Part shown: in pieces, positions 12,576 through 22,185 of the stretch
How the letters are laid out: each line of letters starts with the position of its first letter
Numbering within the stretch: position 1 is the first letter of the stretch
NCBI RefSeq assembly: GCF_904849725.1
Contig: NC_058523.1
Coordinates: forward strand, 200,535,689 to 200,599,688
DNA length: 64,000 nt
Reading direction: 5' to 3'
DNA from: Hordeum vulgare subsp. vulgare
Taxonomy: Eukaryota > Streptophyta > Magnoliopsida > Poales > Poaceae
Position numbers and translations under genes: made by a program
Notes under the pieces: model-generated
What the model was told of the DNA's origin: nothing
What the model saw: the letters and a program-made list of their open reading frames with translations, nothing else
The model's database searches: none

Positions 12576-13467
12576 ATCGTCTATGCCAGCTTCAGGCGTG
12601 TCGGGGATCACCTTGAGGTCCACTAGTGTGGAGGCAGCCGTCTTGGCCCCCTGGGCACGCTTCGGAGCCGCTTCACTAGCTGGCTCCTCCACACGCGCTC
12701 GCTTGGCGGGTTCATGCTTGGTCTTCAACCGTTTCTCCTTAGCGGGCTTCTCGGCCCGGCTGGGCTTGGATTGGCACGCAATCGTCTTGTGGGCCGCCGT
12801 TTCCCAGCGAAGGGTAGACTCGTCGTCCAATGCCTTCTTGGCAGCATCAGCAGCTGCCCAGGCGGTCCGCTCGACGGCAGAGGCGGTTTCCTCCTCCACA
12901 TCCTCGGCGTCCTTGCCAAGTACTATTTCAGGATTCTATCCTCACAAAACAAATAAAAAAAGAGACAACAAAGGACTCTTACCCTGCCACGACGGGCACC
13001 CGCTTCCTGCCGGCGCCGGCGCGGTGCTTCTTGGCGCCGCCTCCTCGTCCTCCGGCGCGGTGCTTCTTGGCGCCGCCTCCTCATCCTCCGGCTGGAGGTC
13101 CCGTTGCGGCACGCTTGGGGGCCGGCTTGGATGTGGGGGCTCCCTTGCCCTTGTTCCTGGCCGCCTCGCCAGGCGCAGCCGTCTCACCGGCATTGCGACG
13201 GCAACGCGTCAAGGGAGGGCTGGTGACCTCCTCCGGATCCTATGGATCCTCCCCGAAGGCTCCATCATACGGAGCAGGCGGCATCTCGTCATCATCCATC
13301 CAGTCAATAAGGGAGGGCTTTATGTGCTCACCAGGCGGCTCGGAGCCCTCTGACTCCAGCGTGTCCTCCGAACCTTCAGAGTCGGTGGCCCGCGGCTCTA
13401 TCACCCCATCATCCTCAATTTCCGAGGGGTCTGACATCTCCACGTCGGCAGCTGGCGGGTCGAGCAC
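12576..13467 (-). pseudogene. Middle part of the element-borne antisense ORF (charged linker)
   Basis: On the minus strand this stretch holds an acidic segment (13467-13240, Asp/Glu/Ser-rich, with SLIDWMDDDEMPPAPYDGAF) followed by Pro/Arg-rich (13193-12942) and Lys/Ala/Glu-rich (12899-12576) segments. The latter include KPAKEKRLKTKHEPAKRARV, which looks like a nuclear-localisation-type basic cluster. It joins the N-terminal domain on its right to the coiled coil that lies beyond the inserted element. Intron-like gaps with GTAAG/AG borders separate the blocks. Reading frames differ between blocks, consistent either with splicing or with decay. Confidence 0.6.
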
Positions 13468-13485
13468 TTGCAGGCTCTCGAACAG

Positions 13486-14461
13486 CTAAGCAAGGGAGTC
13501 GGTAGCCCGCTCAGAAGAGAGAATAGCAAGTTCAAAGACAAGAAAAGCAAGATTAAGGAAGGTACTTACCACTGGGGTCGGATGAGCTCGGTCATAAGGG
13601 GCCATTCCCCATTCCCAACCTCCACCTTCGTCCATGTTGGCGAAGGAGATCAGGTTCACATTCTGAGCCACCGCGTCGGCTCGGAAGTTCTTGGTGGAGA
13701 GCCGACAGGGATCACGTTGGCCGCCCATCTCACAAATCAGATGCGGCCGCCTCTGCAGAGGCAGGATCCGGCGGGTCATCATGGTGGTGAGCAGGTCGCG
13801 GCCCAGGAGGCCGCGAGTCTTCATGGTCTCGAGGTATGTGCACATCTACGCTACCTCGGCGATCGGCTTCGATACGAAGCTTTCCAGTTCCTCTTCGCCG
13901 TCGGAGGAGCGATGGAGAAGGGGGGCAGGTTGAGGCCATTCTGGGAGGGGCGACGTTCTTCACATAGAAGAATCCCCTCTGCCACATTTTGATGGAGTCC
14001 TGCAGCGGCATCTGGGGGAAGTCGGACGTCGTCCGATGATGCACCAGTGTCGCGCCGCACGGGGTCATCGGGAGAGGGCCTTTGAGCTTCTCCACCTCAT
14101 CCTTGTCCATCTTCACGAGATGCTGCTTGAAGAAAAACAGCTTTTGCCAGAGATCGAGGTGGGGCTCAATACCCAGGAAGCCTTCGCACAGGACGACGAA
14201 GGAAGCAAGTTGAAGAATGGCATTGGGCGCCAAATGGTTGCTTGCCGGGAGCCCGAAGCCTCGGTCGAAGTGTTCTTCGAAAACGACTGCCTCTCCCTCC
14301 CTCGGCGTCGGGGTGTTCTCAGCTCCGGGCACCCGCACCGCCACAAGAGATGCAGGAGGCAGCAGGCGGAGATGGTGGAGCGCCTCAATATGGCCATCAC
14401 AGATATCGCTACTGAGCCAGGCACCGTTGTGATGTCCCTTCTTAGGGGCACTACTCGACAT
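13486..14461 (-). pseudogene. N-terminal domain of the antisense ORF, 'putative gypsy-type transposon' (Transposase_28-like) family
   Basis: Beginning at ATG 14461 on the minus strand, a 243-codon frame carries the conserved domain often annotated in grasses as 'putative gypsy type transposon' (PF04195-like by recall). Diagnostic stretches are VVFEEHFDRGFGLPAS, FLGIEPHLDLWQKLFF and SIKMWQRGFFYVKNVAPP (about 14365-13960). The frame then shifts, and the continuation is read from other frames (14060-13851 with LPPFSIAPPTAKRNW; 13845-13486 with RDLLTTMMTRRILPLQRRP). A TTTAAA box lies about 160 bases upstream, at 14620-14625, in the right place for a minus-strand promoter. The role of these proteins in the element life cycle is unknown. 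Confidence 0.75.
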
Positions 14462-15017
14462 GGCAATGGACGGCGAAGGTTCGTGGTGGTTGGCAGCAAT
14501 GGCTTGCGCGACGACGAAGACGAAGCAGGGCTCCTTCTTTCTCTGGGCTCAGGGAAGGAAGGGGCACGGGTGCGGGGCGAGAAGGGGGCGACTGGCCTCC
14601 TCGGTGCTCCCGCACCCCATTTAAACCCCCACGATGGATTGTGGGGAGGGCATCCGGTGCGCACGAGGCCCACCTCCCCCGATTATTAGGGGCACATTAA
14701 CGACTCGCAAAACCCAACCGTCGCGGAGTAAATCCGCAAAGGATCCTCCACGCGGGGGCCAAGGGGGCGTCGTGGCGGGACCCAGGGCTCAGGTCCAGTC
14801 CCGTCATCTGAGCAAATCATCATCACATCAGGCCAGGGCCTGGCACGTGGCGCAACCTGCGCAACTTGCGACGAAGCCGAGGCATCCCTTGGATGCCAGC
14901 AGGCTTCCGAGCCGGCGCCTCCTATCGCACGCCGCGAAGGGAGATCAGCAGCAAACAACTCAAGCCGGCGAGGCCTTCCGCTCCGAGGCGGCGGGCCTCC
15001 CATGCTTCGGTGACTAC
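14462..15017. other. Upstream region of the antisense ORF, between it and the LTR
   Basis: No supported gene on the plus strand. GC-rich sequence with a TTTAAA box on the minus strand (14620-14625). Open frames here on both strands are short or shadow the antisense region. The sequence immediately before the LTR is not a classical long polypurine tract. Confidence 0.5.
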
Positions 15018-15099
15018 TGACGGGGGGATAACCCCGGGGTAGGCTCATAAAGCCTACCCCTTTGCCTTCTATCTTGAAGGAAAACCACAACTCCCTCTG

Positions 15100-15262
15100 G
15101 CCGGCTAGAAAGCCCCTGCCGGCTAGAGGCAAGACGGTCAACTCCCTATGGTCGGCTAGGAAACCCTTGCCGGCTAGAGGCGAGACGGCTACGTTCCTTT
15201 GGCCGTCCAGGACGCGATGGCCGGCTAGGGGCGAGACGGTCGTTCCTAGGGCCGGCTAGCAA
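15100..15262 (+). repeat. Degenerate tandem repeats in the LTR U3 region
   Basis: Four to five copies of a unit of roughly 45-48 bases, built on GGCCGGCTAG plus GGCGAGACGGTC, occur in a row (for example near 15110, 15150, 15200 and 15235). Such U3 repeats are common in LTR promoters, but binding factors cannot be named from sequence. Confidence 0.6.
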
Positions 15263-15740
15263 GGCTGCTAGCCGGTCAGGGAGCCCAAGTCACATCAGAT
15301 CGTAGGTCATGACGAGACCCTACGATCAAAGTTGTGTATTCGTCAACACGAGTACAAGTTTGGAGCGCATGGTAGGTACAACATCGAAGGCCATGCCGCT
15401 GAGCTACCCCGGCTCCGATCCATCATCCTGCATAGTGTCGGCCCGTCAAACTCCCACTCCATTACCACACTCAGCGTGGGAATAGTGAAGATGGCCGTAC
15501 TGGCTGCCCATGGCAAATCTCGCAAGACGACGTCGGACGTACAATATGTGTCCTGCGTCGGCCTTACGTGAGAGTCTCATTGGCTAGCCAGTGGGTCCCA
15601 TAGCCAGATGGGACCTTGTAGCCGGCGGGCCCCTCCAGCGACAAGACAAGACCACTATGGACCCCCTGGTCAGCCGGCGAGGCTGCTAGCTGGGTCCCAC
15701 TCATGTACTTTTATCCTTATTGTAGGTCAGTGGGTTCGTC

Positions 15741-15747
15741 TATAAAA
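15741..15747 (+). promoter_or_regulatory. LTR TATA box
   Basis: TATAAAA about 315 bases before the LTR end, preceded by GC-rich U3 sequence. Typical of LTR promoters that drive genomic RNA synthesis. Confidence 0.6.
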
Positions 15748-16056
15748 CCCCTCGACCTCCCTCCATGCTGAGGGTCGGTCAATCCTTCATACACACACTC
15801 ATACAGGAGAGGTAGACACGAGCCGACTGCTCCTTTTTCCTCCTCCACAGAACAACTCTAGGAGCACATTGTAGCCTCACTAGTGCATTATACACTCCGG
15901 CGGGATTAGGGGTGTTATCTCTACTGAGAGCCCTGAACCTGGGTACATCATGTGTTCCATGCTTGCACCAACCTCGTCCCCAGCGCCCTCCGGTGTCCTT
16001 TCGATTCTTACCATCTTTAGGCTACCCATGTCATATGTTGTGAGTAAACACCGACA

Positions 16057-16200
16057 TTTGGCGCCCACCGTGGGGCCGTCCGCGGCATCGGCCAGATTTC
16101 GCCTACACGGACGGATGCTTCGTGTCCGAACCGATCAGCATGCCTGTGGAGCCTGCCCTTGAGGAGGTTTCTACGATGTTGATCGACGTCCCATTCCGTT
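16057..16200 (+). mobile_element. Primer-binding site and leader fragment following the LTR
   Basis: Right after the LTR end comes TTTGGCGCCCACCGTGGGGC, the primer-binding-site sequence typical of many grass Ty3/gypsy elements. About 120-140 bases of GC-rich leader follow, including GGAGCCTGCCCTTGAGGAGG, before AT-rich unrelated sequence. A 3' LTR should be followed by flanking DNA, so this fragment means a second internal domain once followed this LTR. The exact right end is uncertain. Confidence 0.7.
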
Positions 16201-17900
16201 CAAAGATGAACACTTTGGCTGCAATTCAGTTCAAAGTTGAGTGTACAACCATGTGCTCATGAGTGTAAACTGCCATGTATAGATTGTACATTATTAGATC
16301 TAAACAATACACATCACTATACATAACTTGCAATTTCCTTTGTTAATTGATGTTTGTACTCCCAAATAATGCATGAAATAGCTATTTTACAGGGAATAAG
16401 TATTAGGGAGGCCATCATTTATATACCAACAAAGAGTATGCAGATACTACAACTTTCATTGAGCCATTTTTCATTTCTATCGATTTCCATCCCTGAAATT
16501 CAGGCAGATGCATCTCGATCTGATTTCAATCCCTCGAAATTCAGAAACTTGATGTGATTTTGGATTACTTTTAATCGCCCTTCACGGCCACCTATAAAAC
16601 ACATTGTATTGCATCTCCAACACATCTAGGCATGTATGTAAACTGTTATCTGAGCAAGGACAGCCTATATTAGAATCATCAAATACCTTGTACCAAGTAA
16701 AGAGTAATCATCAAGTACCAAGTAAAGAGTATTACCGAGAATCGTGCCTAGCTTTCTACCCAACTTGCATATTTCCTCTACCGTGCCTAGGCAAGCACCA
16801 AATCATACAAATTGGAATTCGGCGAGATGCATTGCATCCTTCAACCAATGAACGACCGTTGCCAACTCATCTTCATACTTGAAATGGCCACCAATCCACC
16901 TTCTTCCTGAAAAGCAGAGCAAAGAAGAACAGAGTAGAGATATATTGGGAGATACAATTGAAGGTTGGATTCCTTTGGATTTCGTATAACTTTCCAACGA
17001 ATAGCTGATTGGTTTAGCACATGTGCCATGTGTTAATGAACACTAATTGACGACCGCAGTCCTTTGGATCCTCTAAAGTTCAGATGTCATAAAACAAAAA
17101 CACAAACACTAATCCTGGATGGGTGAATGAATCTGAAATTGTCACGCCATTGTGGTCGTGCATAGCATTCTGCCCGAGGAGATGTGTCGCCGTCAGTTCT
17201 CGAAGGCGTAGATGGCGAGCTCGCAGCTACGGGCCTACACATCTAGTGTGACATAGACCTAGAAATTGCAATGTTCAGGGTGTTCACACCGTGCAGCAGC
17301 ACAAAACTGAACACATATATATAACAGTTACTTTTTCACAATATATGTAGAAGAATTGAACATTCAGGAAGTCTTCCATAGGTTTTAGTACCTGCATACC
17401 CCATGGTCGTTGCCAGTCACACTAACTAATTTGTCATCATGAAGAACTACATTAATCTCAGTAGTATAGCATGTTTGAGCTTCATCGACAGCATTATCTA
17501 GTAGTATTTCATAAACCTAGGACATGCCAAATGAAAATGGTGGGCAGGCAAGAAACAAAATGTAGCACCAAGTAACATGGAAAAAAGAAATGCATAATCC
17601 ATTGAGATATATATCAAATGATGCAATCCACGTGGTCCTCGTCTTGTGCCTACATATTAATATTACTTCTAAGACCTGTAAGACCGTAAATATTAACAAG
17701 AGCATCCTATTAACAGGAAATAATTCATCTACCTATTTTCAACCGCAATCGTAAACAATACAACCACTGCATTGGCATTACCAGATGGCACAACACAGTA
17801 GAGCTAGCAGCAACTGAAAATCCGAAGCTCTCTACCATTTGCATCCATGGCTGACCCATCTTATCAATCGTAACTGCCATTGACATTCACATGTACAAAC
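16201..17900. other. AT-rich stretch without an identifiable gene
   Basis: About 1.7 kb in which all frames are short. It may be part of a gene-capturing Helitron whose 5' end is at 19242 (minus strand), because intron-like AT-rich DNA precedes a GC-rich exon-like block at 18000-18360. No convincing 3' Helitron terminus was found in this interval. Confidence 0.4.
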
Positions 17901-17901
17901 A

Positions 17902-18354
17902 ATGCGGTGGTTCTACACGTGCTCAATCCAGATGTCATTCTTTGTGAAGGGAATATGGAATAGGCAGTATTACCTTTCTTGTCAATGCAGTGGTCATGGT
18001 CGCGACGCAGTCCATCAACAGGTGGAGGCCATGGCGACCTTCGTCGAAGAGGACCTAGCCAGCTCCCAGCTTGCCACCATCAAGGCCCACCGCAGCAACG
18101 AGCTCTCCTATGTGCTGCACCCAGAAAAGGAGTGGATCTGGATCAAGCACATACACAAAAAATGGGATGATCAGGAGGCACTCGTGTGGGGAAGGGAGGG
18201 GTGTGACTCGAGGGAGTTGGTCAGCCAACGGAGAGCGGCTGCGATAGAGGAGGAGGAGGAGAAGGAGAGAGAGAGGAGTTGGGGGGAGGTGCAGCGCCGG
18301 CGTCAAGTGTGGCCGACGGTGGAAAACCACAGGGGTGGGGAGCACTTCATCTAG
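17902..18354 (+). pseudogene. Unidentified gene-like fragment, possibly captured by a Helitron
   Basis: A 150-codon frame that includes a well-placed ATG at 18031 (GGCCATGGCG context) followed by MATFVEEDLASSQL, an AHRSNELSYVLHPEKEW segment and then a Glu/Arg-rich tail. The minus strand of the same segment is also open (18345-18055), so the coding strand is not certain. GC content is higher than in the flanks. I do not recognise the family. The surroundings (the Helitron 5' end at 19242 on the minus strand) suggest a host-gene fragment carried by a Helitron. It is too short and isolated to call a working gene. Confidence 0.35.
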
Positions 18355-18661
18355 GGGTGCGAGAGGCTGCGGGGTAGGATATGGTGGCGCGCGACGGAGG
18401 CGTTGGGGACTGCGGCGAGCGTTGGAGGAGTCGGGACCGGCGGCGCACGACGTCGTGGCAGGGGGTGGCAGCGCGCTCGCGCTGGAGATGGGAGTTAAGG
18501 TTGTGGGTGGTCTGGTATTTATTTATTTTTTCTCTCGCACATCTCGATTCAGCTTCACTTATTAATTGGATTACGGGTTGATTTCTCAAAAAACAAAGGG
18601 ACGTTTTTACAAAACGGTCGTGATGGGTTTTTCGACAGAAACAGTAACCACTTTAGTATTA

Positions 18662-19234
18662 CTAGCAAAAGGGCACATGCGTTGCAACGGGAGAAAGAAA
18701 TACCACACGGCACACGCTCTTAATTTATAAAAAAATGTCTATAATTTAAGAATTTATAGTTACGATATAAATAAAGATGGTCTTATCCTACAAAATTGCA
18801 GTTCAAAATTTCACAGGTCTTCTATTTTAACACGGCTTGCATGTAGATTTAATACGTACAAAGAATCAGTCAAGTGACCTTCAGTTTCATCTCTAATCCT
18901 GATTTTGTTGACGTGTTCATTCCCAATCTGGATGAGTACCGGTATGAAAGAAAGACGAATAATGACTTATTTATTAAGATTGCACCCTAGATAGTATTTT
19001 TATTAAACGTTTAACAGATAAAATAATATCATATTTAAATTCTACATATTTTTCTAATCAAATTCCATGTATAATATGTTAAATTTGAAGTTATGGTTTA
19101 AAAGATATGAGTATTTAAAAAAATATTTAATATATACTACGAGTTTAATGTCATAAACAGTAAGGGTTTTTTTGTAAAATCACCTCGGTGGGTATTCCGA
19201 CGGAAGCGATAGCCTCTTTATTATTAGGTAAAGA
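18662..19234 (-). mobile_element. Small non-autonomous Helitron (Helitron-C)
   Basis: On the minus strand the element begins TCTTTACCTAATAATAAAG (right end at 19234) and ends CCCTTTTGCTAG (left end at 18662). It is inserted between A and T as expected (A at 18661 and T at 19235 on the plus strand). A degenerate CCCGTTGCAACGCATGTG hairpin lies about 12 bases inside the CTAG end. Length 573 bases, AT-rich, no coding capacity. Confidence 0.8.
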
Positions 19235-19242
19235 TGTAAAGA
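19224..19242 (-). mobile_element. 5' terminus of a second, larger Helitron (Helitron-D) interrupted by Helitron-C
   Basis: Once Helitron-C is removed, the flanks join into a minus-strand sequence starting TCTTTACATAATACTAAAG, which is another Helitron-type 5' end, followed leftward from 18660 by GTGGTTACTGTTTCTGTCG. Only the right-hand 8 bases (19235-19242) lie to the right of Helitron-C; the remainder runs left from 18661. The 3' end of Helitron-D could not be placed; it may include the gene-like block at 17.9-18.4 kb. Confidence 0.5.
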
Positions 19243-19680
19243 TAATAACTTTTAAAAGAAAAATAGAATTAATTCCAAAACAAAAGAACGACGTGGCAAG
19301 TCGGGTGTTATCGTCTAGTAAAGAGATCTATGTCCTCCCAAGTCGGCCTTCAATTGTGCTATTTTTAGGTGGAACATGCTTTATTAATCAATCGGTCGCA
19401 ATATCGGAATTAGAGAAGCATCATGGGGATTGAAAAGCAACTAGTTAGCAAGCACTTCTTCGGAAGCCTTCGAACGGTCACTCTCGCGCGGCACTACTTG
19501 GCGCGTTCTCAGCCGGCGTCACGTGTCGTGTTCTGAACGTTCCCTTCGTATTTTGCTTTTTTATTTTTCGCACATGTTTTCGCTTTTTCCCTTTTTTTGG
19601 TGTTCCGATTTTTCACCGGTCTTTTGAAAAAAAATCAATTTTTTTATTCGTGAAAAACCCGCTTTTTCTGTTTTTTTACG
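19243..19680. other. Unassigned sequence between Helitron-D and the palindromic array
   Basis: No gene. The left part is AT-rich; the right part (19440-19560) is more GC-rich (CTCTCGCGCGGCAC, GGCGTCACGTGTCG) and probably belongs to the same repeat as the array that follows. Confidence 0.4.
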
Positions 19681-20215
19681 GAAGAAACACGTTTTCTGTT
19701 TTTTTTTTCGAGAGACACGGTTTTGCTTCCGCGAGAGCCACGGTTTTGCCTTTGCGAGAGGCACGGCCGGGCCTCTCGGAAAGAGAAAAAACAAGGTTTT
19801 TTTGCAAGACGGTTTTGCTTCTGCGAAAGGCACGGTTTTGCATTCGCGAGAGCCACGCCCGTGCCTCTCACAAAAGGGAAAAAACGCGCTGTCTGAATTT
19901 TTTTTGCTACAGGCACGGTTGTGCTTCCGCGAAAGGCACAGTTTTGCCTTCGCGAGATGCAAACCGAAAGGGGGAAAACGCGTTTTTTGTCTTTTTTGCG
20001 AGAGGCGCGGTTTTTCTTCTGCGAAAGGCACGGTTTTGCCTTTGCGAGAGGCACTCCCAAAACGGGAAAAAACGCGTTTTCTGCTCACTTTTCCGCGAGA
20101 GGCGCGGTTTTTCTTCCACGAGAGGCACGGTTTTGCCTTCGCGAGAGGCACGACCCGTGCCTCTCGGAAAGGGAAAAACGTGTTTTCTGTTTTTCTTCTA
20201 TCGCGTGAGGCATTG
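19681..20215. repeat. Tandem array of GCGAGAGGCACGGTTTTGC units containing short palindromes
   Basis: The segment is made of about nine or more imperfect copies of a unit centred on GCGAGAGGCACGGTTTTGC, alternating with A- or T-rich spacers such as GGGAAAAAACGCGTTTT. At least three places contain an inverted pair, for example CGAGAGGCACG-ACC-CGTGCCTCTCG at about 20142-20166; related pairs lie near 19758-19784 and 19846-19872. The periodic composition avoids stop codons, so both strands show long open frames (19650-20324 plus, 20304-19561 minus). These look like by-products, not genes. Confidence 0.8.
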
Positions 20216-20525
20216 TTTTTTCGTATGGTTTTTTCTTCCGGTTTTTCCTGAAAAAATGGTTCGTCAAAACCTATCAACATGGGATCTAGTTTTGAAGATC
20301 GCAACGCGAAAAAGCCAACGATAAAAACAGTTCGAGATTTGAACGCATGGTTTAAAAGATAAAACGTTTTGAAAATACGGATCTATGAAAAAAAGGAAAA
20401 ACTTCCAGGTTGCGACAAATGGCACGCATCCAGTGCGTCACTTGTCGCAACCTATGAAGGTGGGAGTAATCGTTGGAAGGTGTACTCGCTAACTAATGAT
20501 TTCGCATTGGGTAGCCACAACTGTC

Positions 20526-20932
20526 GGGACGTGATGTTTTTGCACCCGAGCTCAAATGAGCTCGGGTGAACAGTAACTTCAAAAGCTATTATAAAAATGT
20601 TCAAAAAAATCTGAACTTTTTTTTGGATAAACTTTGGCAAATGTTCCAAGTGCTTGTAAAATTTCATCATGAGATCGCATTTGTGGAAGTCGCAAAAACA
20701 ACAAAATCGAAACTCTGAAAATGCTACTTTCAAAAACATTTTGAAGCATTAATTTTGTTTTTTACCACGACTTCAAAAAACGTGATTTCGTACTGAAATT
20801 TTACAAGCAATTACAACATTTGTCAAAGTTTACTGTAAAAAATCAGAATTTTTAAACATTTTTTAAATATTTTTTTAAAATTTACTGTTCACCAGAGTTC
20901 ATTTGAGCTCGGGTGTAGAAGTGCACTTTCCC
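20526..20932. mobile_element. Foldback MITE with arms of about 190 bases
   Basis: The left end (GGGACGTGATG, then CACCCGAGCTCAAATGA) and the reverse complement of the right end (GGGAAAGTGCAC, then the same CACCCGAGCTCAAATGA core) match. The similarity continues inward through GGTGAACAGTAA and ACTTTG(G/A)CAAATGTT almost to the centre. Total length 407 bases. No clear target-site duplication was found, so the superfamily is left open. No coding capacity. Confidence 0.75.
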
Positions 20933-21910
20933 AAGTGCCGCTACTCACCTAGATATAAAGCATGTTTAGCAAGCCTTTCAAAAACGGAAGTACAAGAAAC
21001 AAAATCACTCCTGGCAGCTACAATTGCATGCACTATTGGTGCAATTGGGCCCATCATGCCGCTATGAATATCACTCACCACCGTATTCAATTGTGCTGCT
21101 AGGCGTATATGGTGAGGGCACGGACAAAAACTTTGAGATTTCCATTCTCACTCCCAATCCGGCTATCCCACAATTACCCGAGTGCAGAGTTGGAACTGGG
21201 AGACTTGTCACCTATTGTCTCTCACAAGTCACAAAAAATAACATGAGTGCATGACCAACCGCGTGACTTGTCATCGAAATCCTGCACGACTTGTGACCTG
21301 CTAATTGAGGCATTTAGCTAGTTCGTTTACACGATTTTAGTGACATGCCGCGTTACCGCTCTACAGCGAGCCCCCCTGCTGCTATGCATAGCTATCCACC
21401 ACCATTCGGCAGCACCGTAGGTCCCAAAGAAGAAAGGAAGAAATGATATGCGAGATGTCTATTGTACACAAAAGAAAGGTCACAAGCTGCACTTTGGCAT
21501 ATATTCCAGGAGAAAGAAAGGGAAAGAGATGTGAGCAATCGACCGAGAGATCTTCTCAATAGCTTGTCGCGCTCGGTATTCTAGTGCTCTGCTCTCCCGT
21601 GCATGTGATGTTCGTTTTTATGTTGGGGAGGAGGCGGACAAAGGGCCAGCGCAGCGGCGATCTACTCATCCCGTCAATGCGTGAACAATATATCTGTACG
21701 CGAGCACTTGCCGTGTCATACTCATACCTAGGGCGCCTTCTACTCTACGCATGCTTCAATGTGACCTTTCTTCCAAAAAACACTGAAAAATTGAGTTTGT
21801 TTCCTTCTCGAGATCAAGCAAACGAACAAATTTCAATAAGTGAAGCTCAATAATACAGTACGTGCGGCTCCCCAGACTTTAACAGGTGGCGTGCAAGATT
21901 GAGTATCCAG
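20933..21910. other. Unassigned stretch without a supported gene
   Basis: About 980 bases. Short frames only (for example 21024-21254 plus and 21584-21853 plus, neither recognised). It lies between the foldback MITE and the split Stowaway and may be old intergenic DNA or degraded transposon. Confidence 0.4.
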
Positions 21911-21989
21911 TACTCGCTCCGTTCTTATTTAGTCTTTTTAAAGGGTTTTTTTTAAAACAAAGGCAAAAGATTTGCCTTGTATACTATTA

Positions 21990-22180
21990 TTACTATATAC
22001 TAAAGCTGAAAGCTTTCCTTTTTTTCTTCTTTTTTTGAATTTCTTTCAACCTTTCACTGTTCATTTTACGTGTCCATCATGAATAGGAATATACTAAAGC
22101 TGGAAGCTTTCCCTTTTTCTCCTATTTTTGATTTTTTTAAACCTTTCACTGTTCATTTTAAGTGTCCACCATGAATAGCA
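21990..22180 (+). repeat. Two tandem Helitron 5'-end-like segments (a third lies at 35386)
   Basis: The phrase ATACTAAAGCTG(A/G)AAGCTTTCC, followed by TTTCACTGTTCATTTTA and a GTGTCCA(T/C)CATGAATAG tail, occurs at about 21995-22085 and again at about 22089-22180. A third, more diverged copy begins at 35386 after LINE-A. They probably record successive Helitron insertions at the same end, or slippage during rolling-circle replication. Confidence 0.7.
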
Positions 22181-22185
22181 ATCAC
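22171..22185 (+). repeat. LINE-A target-site duplication, left copy
   Basis: ATGAATAGCAATCAC is repeated exactly at 35320-35334, immediately after the A-tail of LINE-A. Confidence 0.9.

Larger units (their letters stand above)
1..16056 (+). mobile_element. 5'-truncated Tat-lineage Ty3/gypsy LTR retrotransposon (decayed)
   Basis: The window opens inside the internal domain. In order on the plus strand it shows gag (about 54-1611), aspartic protease (about 1613-2229), reverse transcriptase (about 2400-3200), RNase H, a second RNase H-like domain (about 3790-4140), integrase remnants (about 4236-4973), a spacer, a minus-strand ORF (14461 down to about 5774) and an LTR (15018-16056). A second RNase H next to the first, and an antisense ORF between pol and the 3' LTR, are known traits of Tat-type grass elements such as maize Grande; the lineage call rests on these. 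Many stops and frameshifts make it non-functional. A 4.9-kb element has inserted at 7675-12575. The 5' LTR lies outside the window or is lost. The family name (Fatima-like or another) is not settled by eye. Confidence 0.85.
15018..16056 (+). repeat. LTR of the Tat-lineage Ty3/gypsy element
   Basis: The LTR begins TGACGGGGGGATAACCCC and ends ACACCGACA, giving near-complementary termini (TGACGG/CCGACA). Its length is about 1039 bases. It contains a TATAAAA box at 15741-15747, and its left third is a cluster of variants of CCGGCTAG(A)GGCGAGACGG (about 15100-15260). It serves as the 3' LTR of the element to its left, but it is also directly followed by a primer-binding site. Confidence 0.8.

Noticed and set aside
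19561..20324. Long open frames on both strands (247 and 224 codons)
   Set aside because: They follow from the periodic repeat; the translations are repetitive (AKAKPCLSQKK and similar) with no domain.
20945..21100. A minus-strand RNase H-like phrase (FERLAKHALYL)
   Set aside because: Too short and without the other RNase H motifs to support a call.
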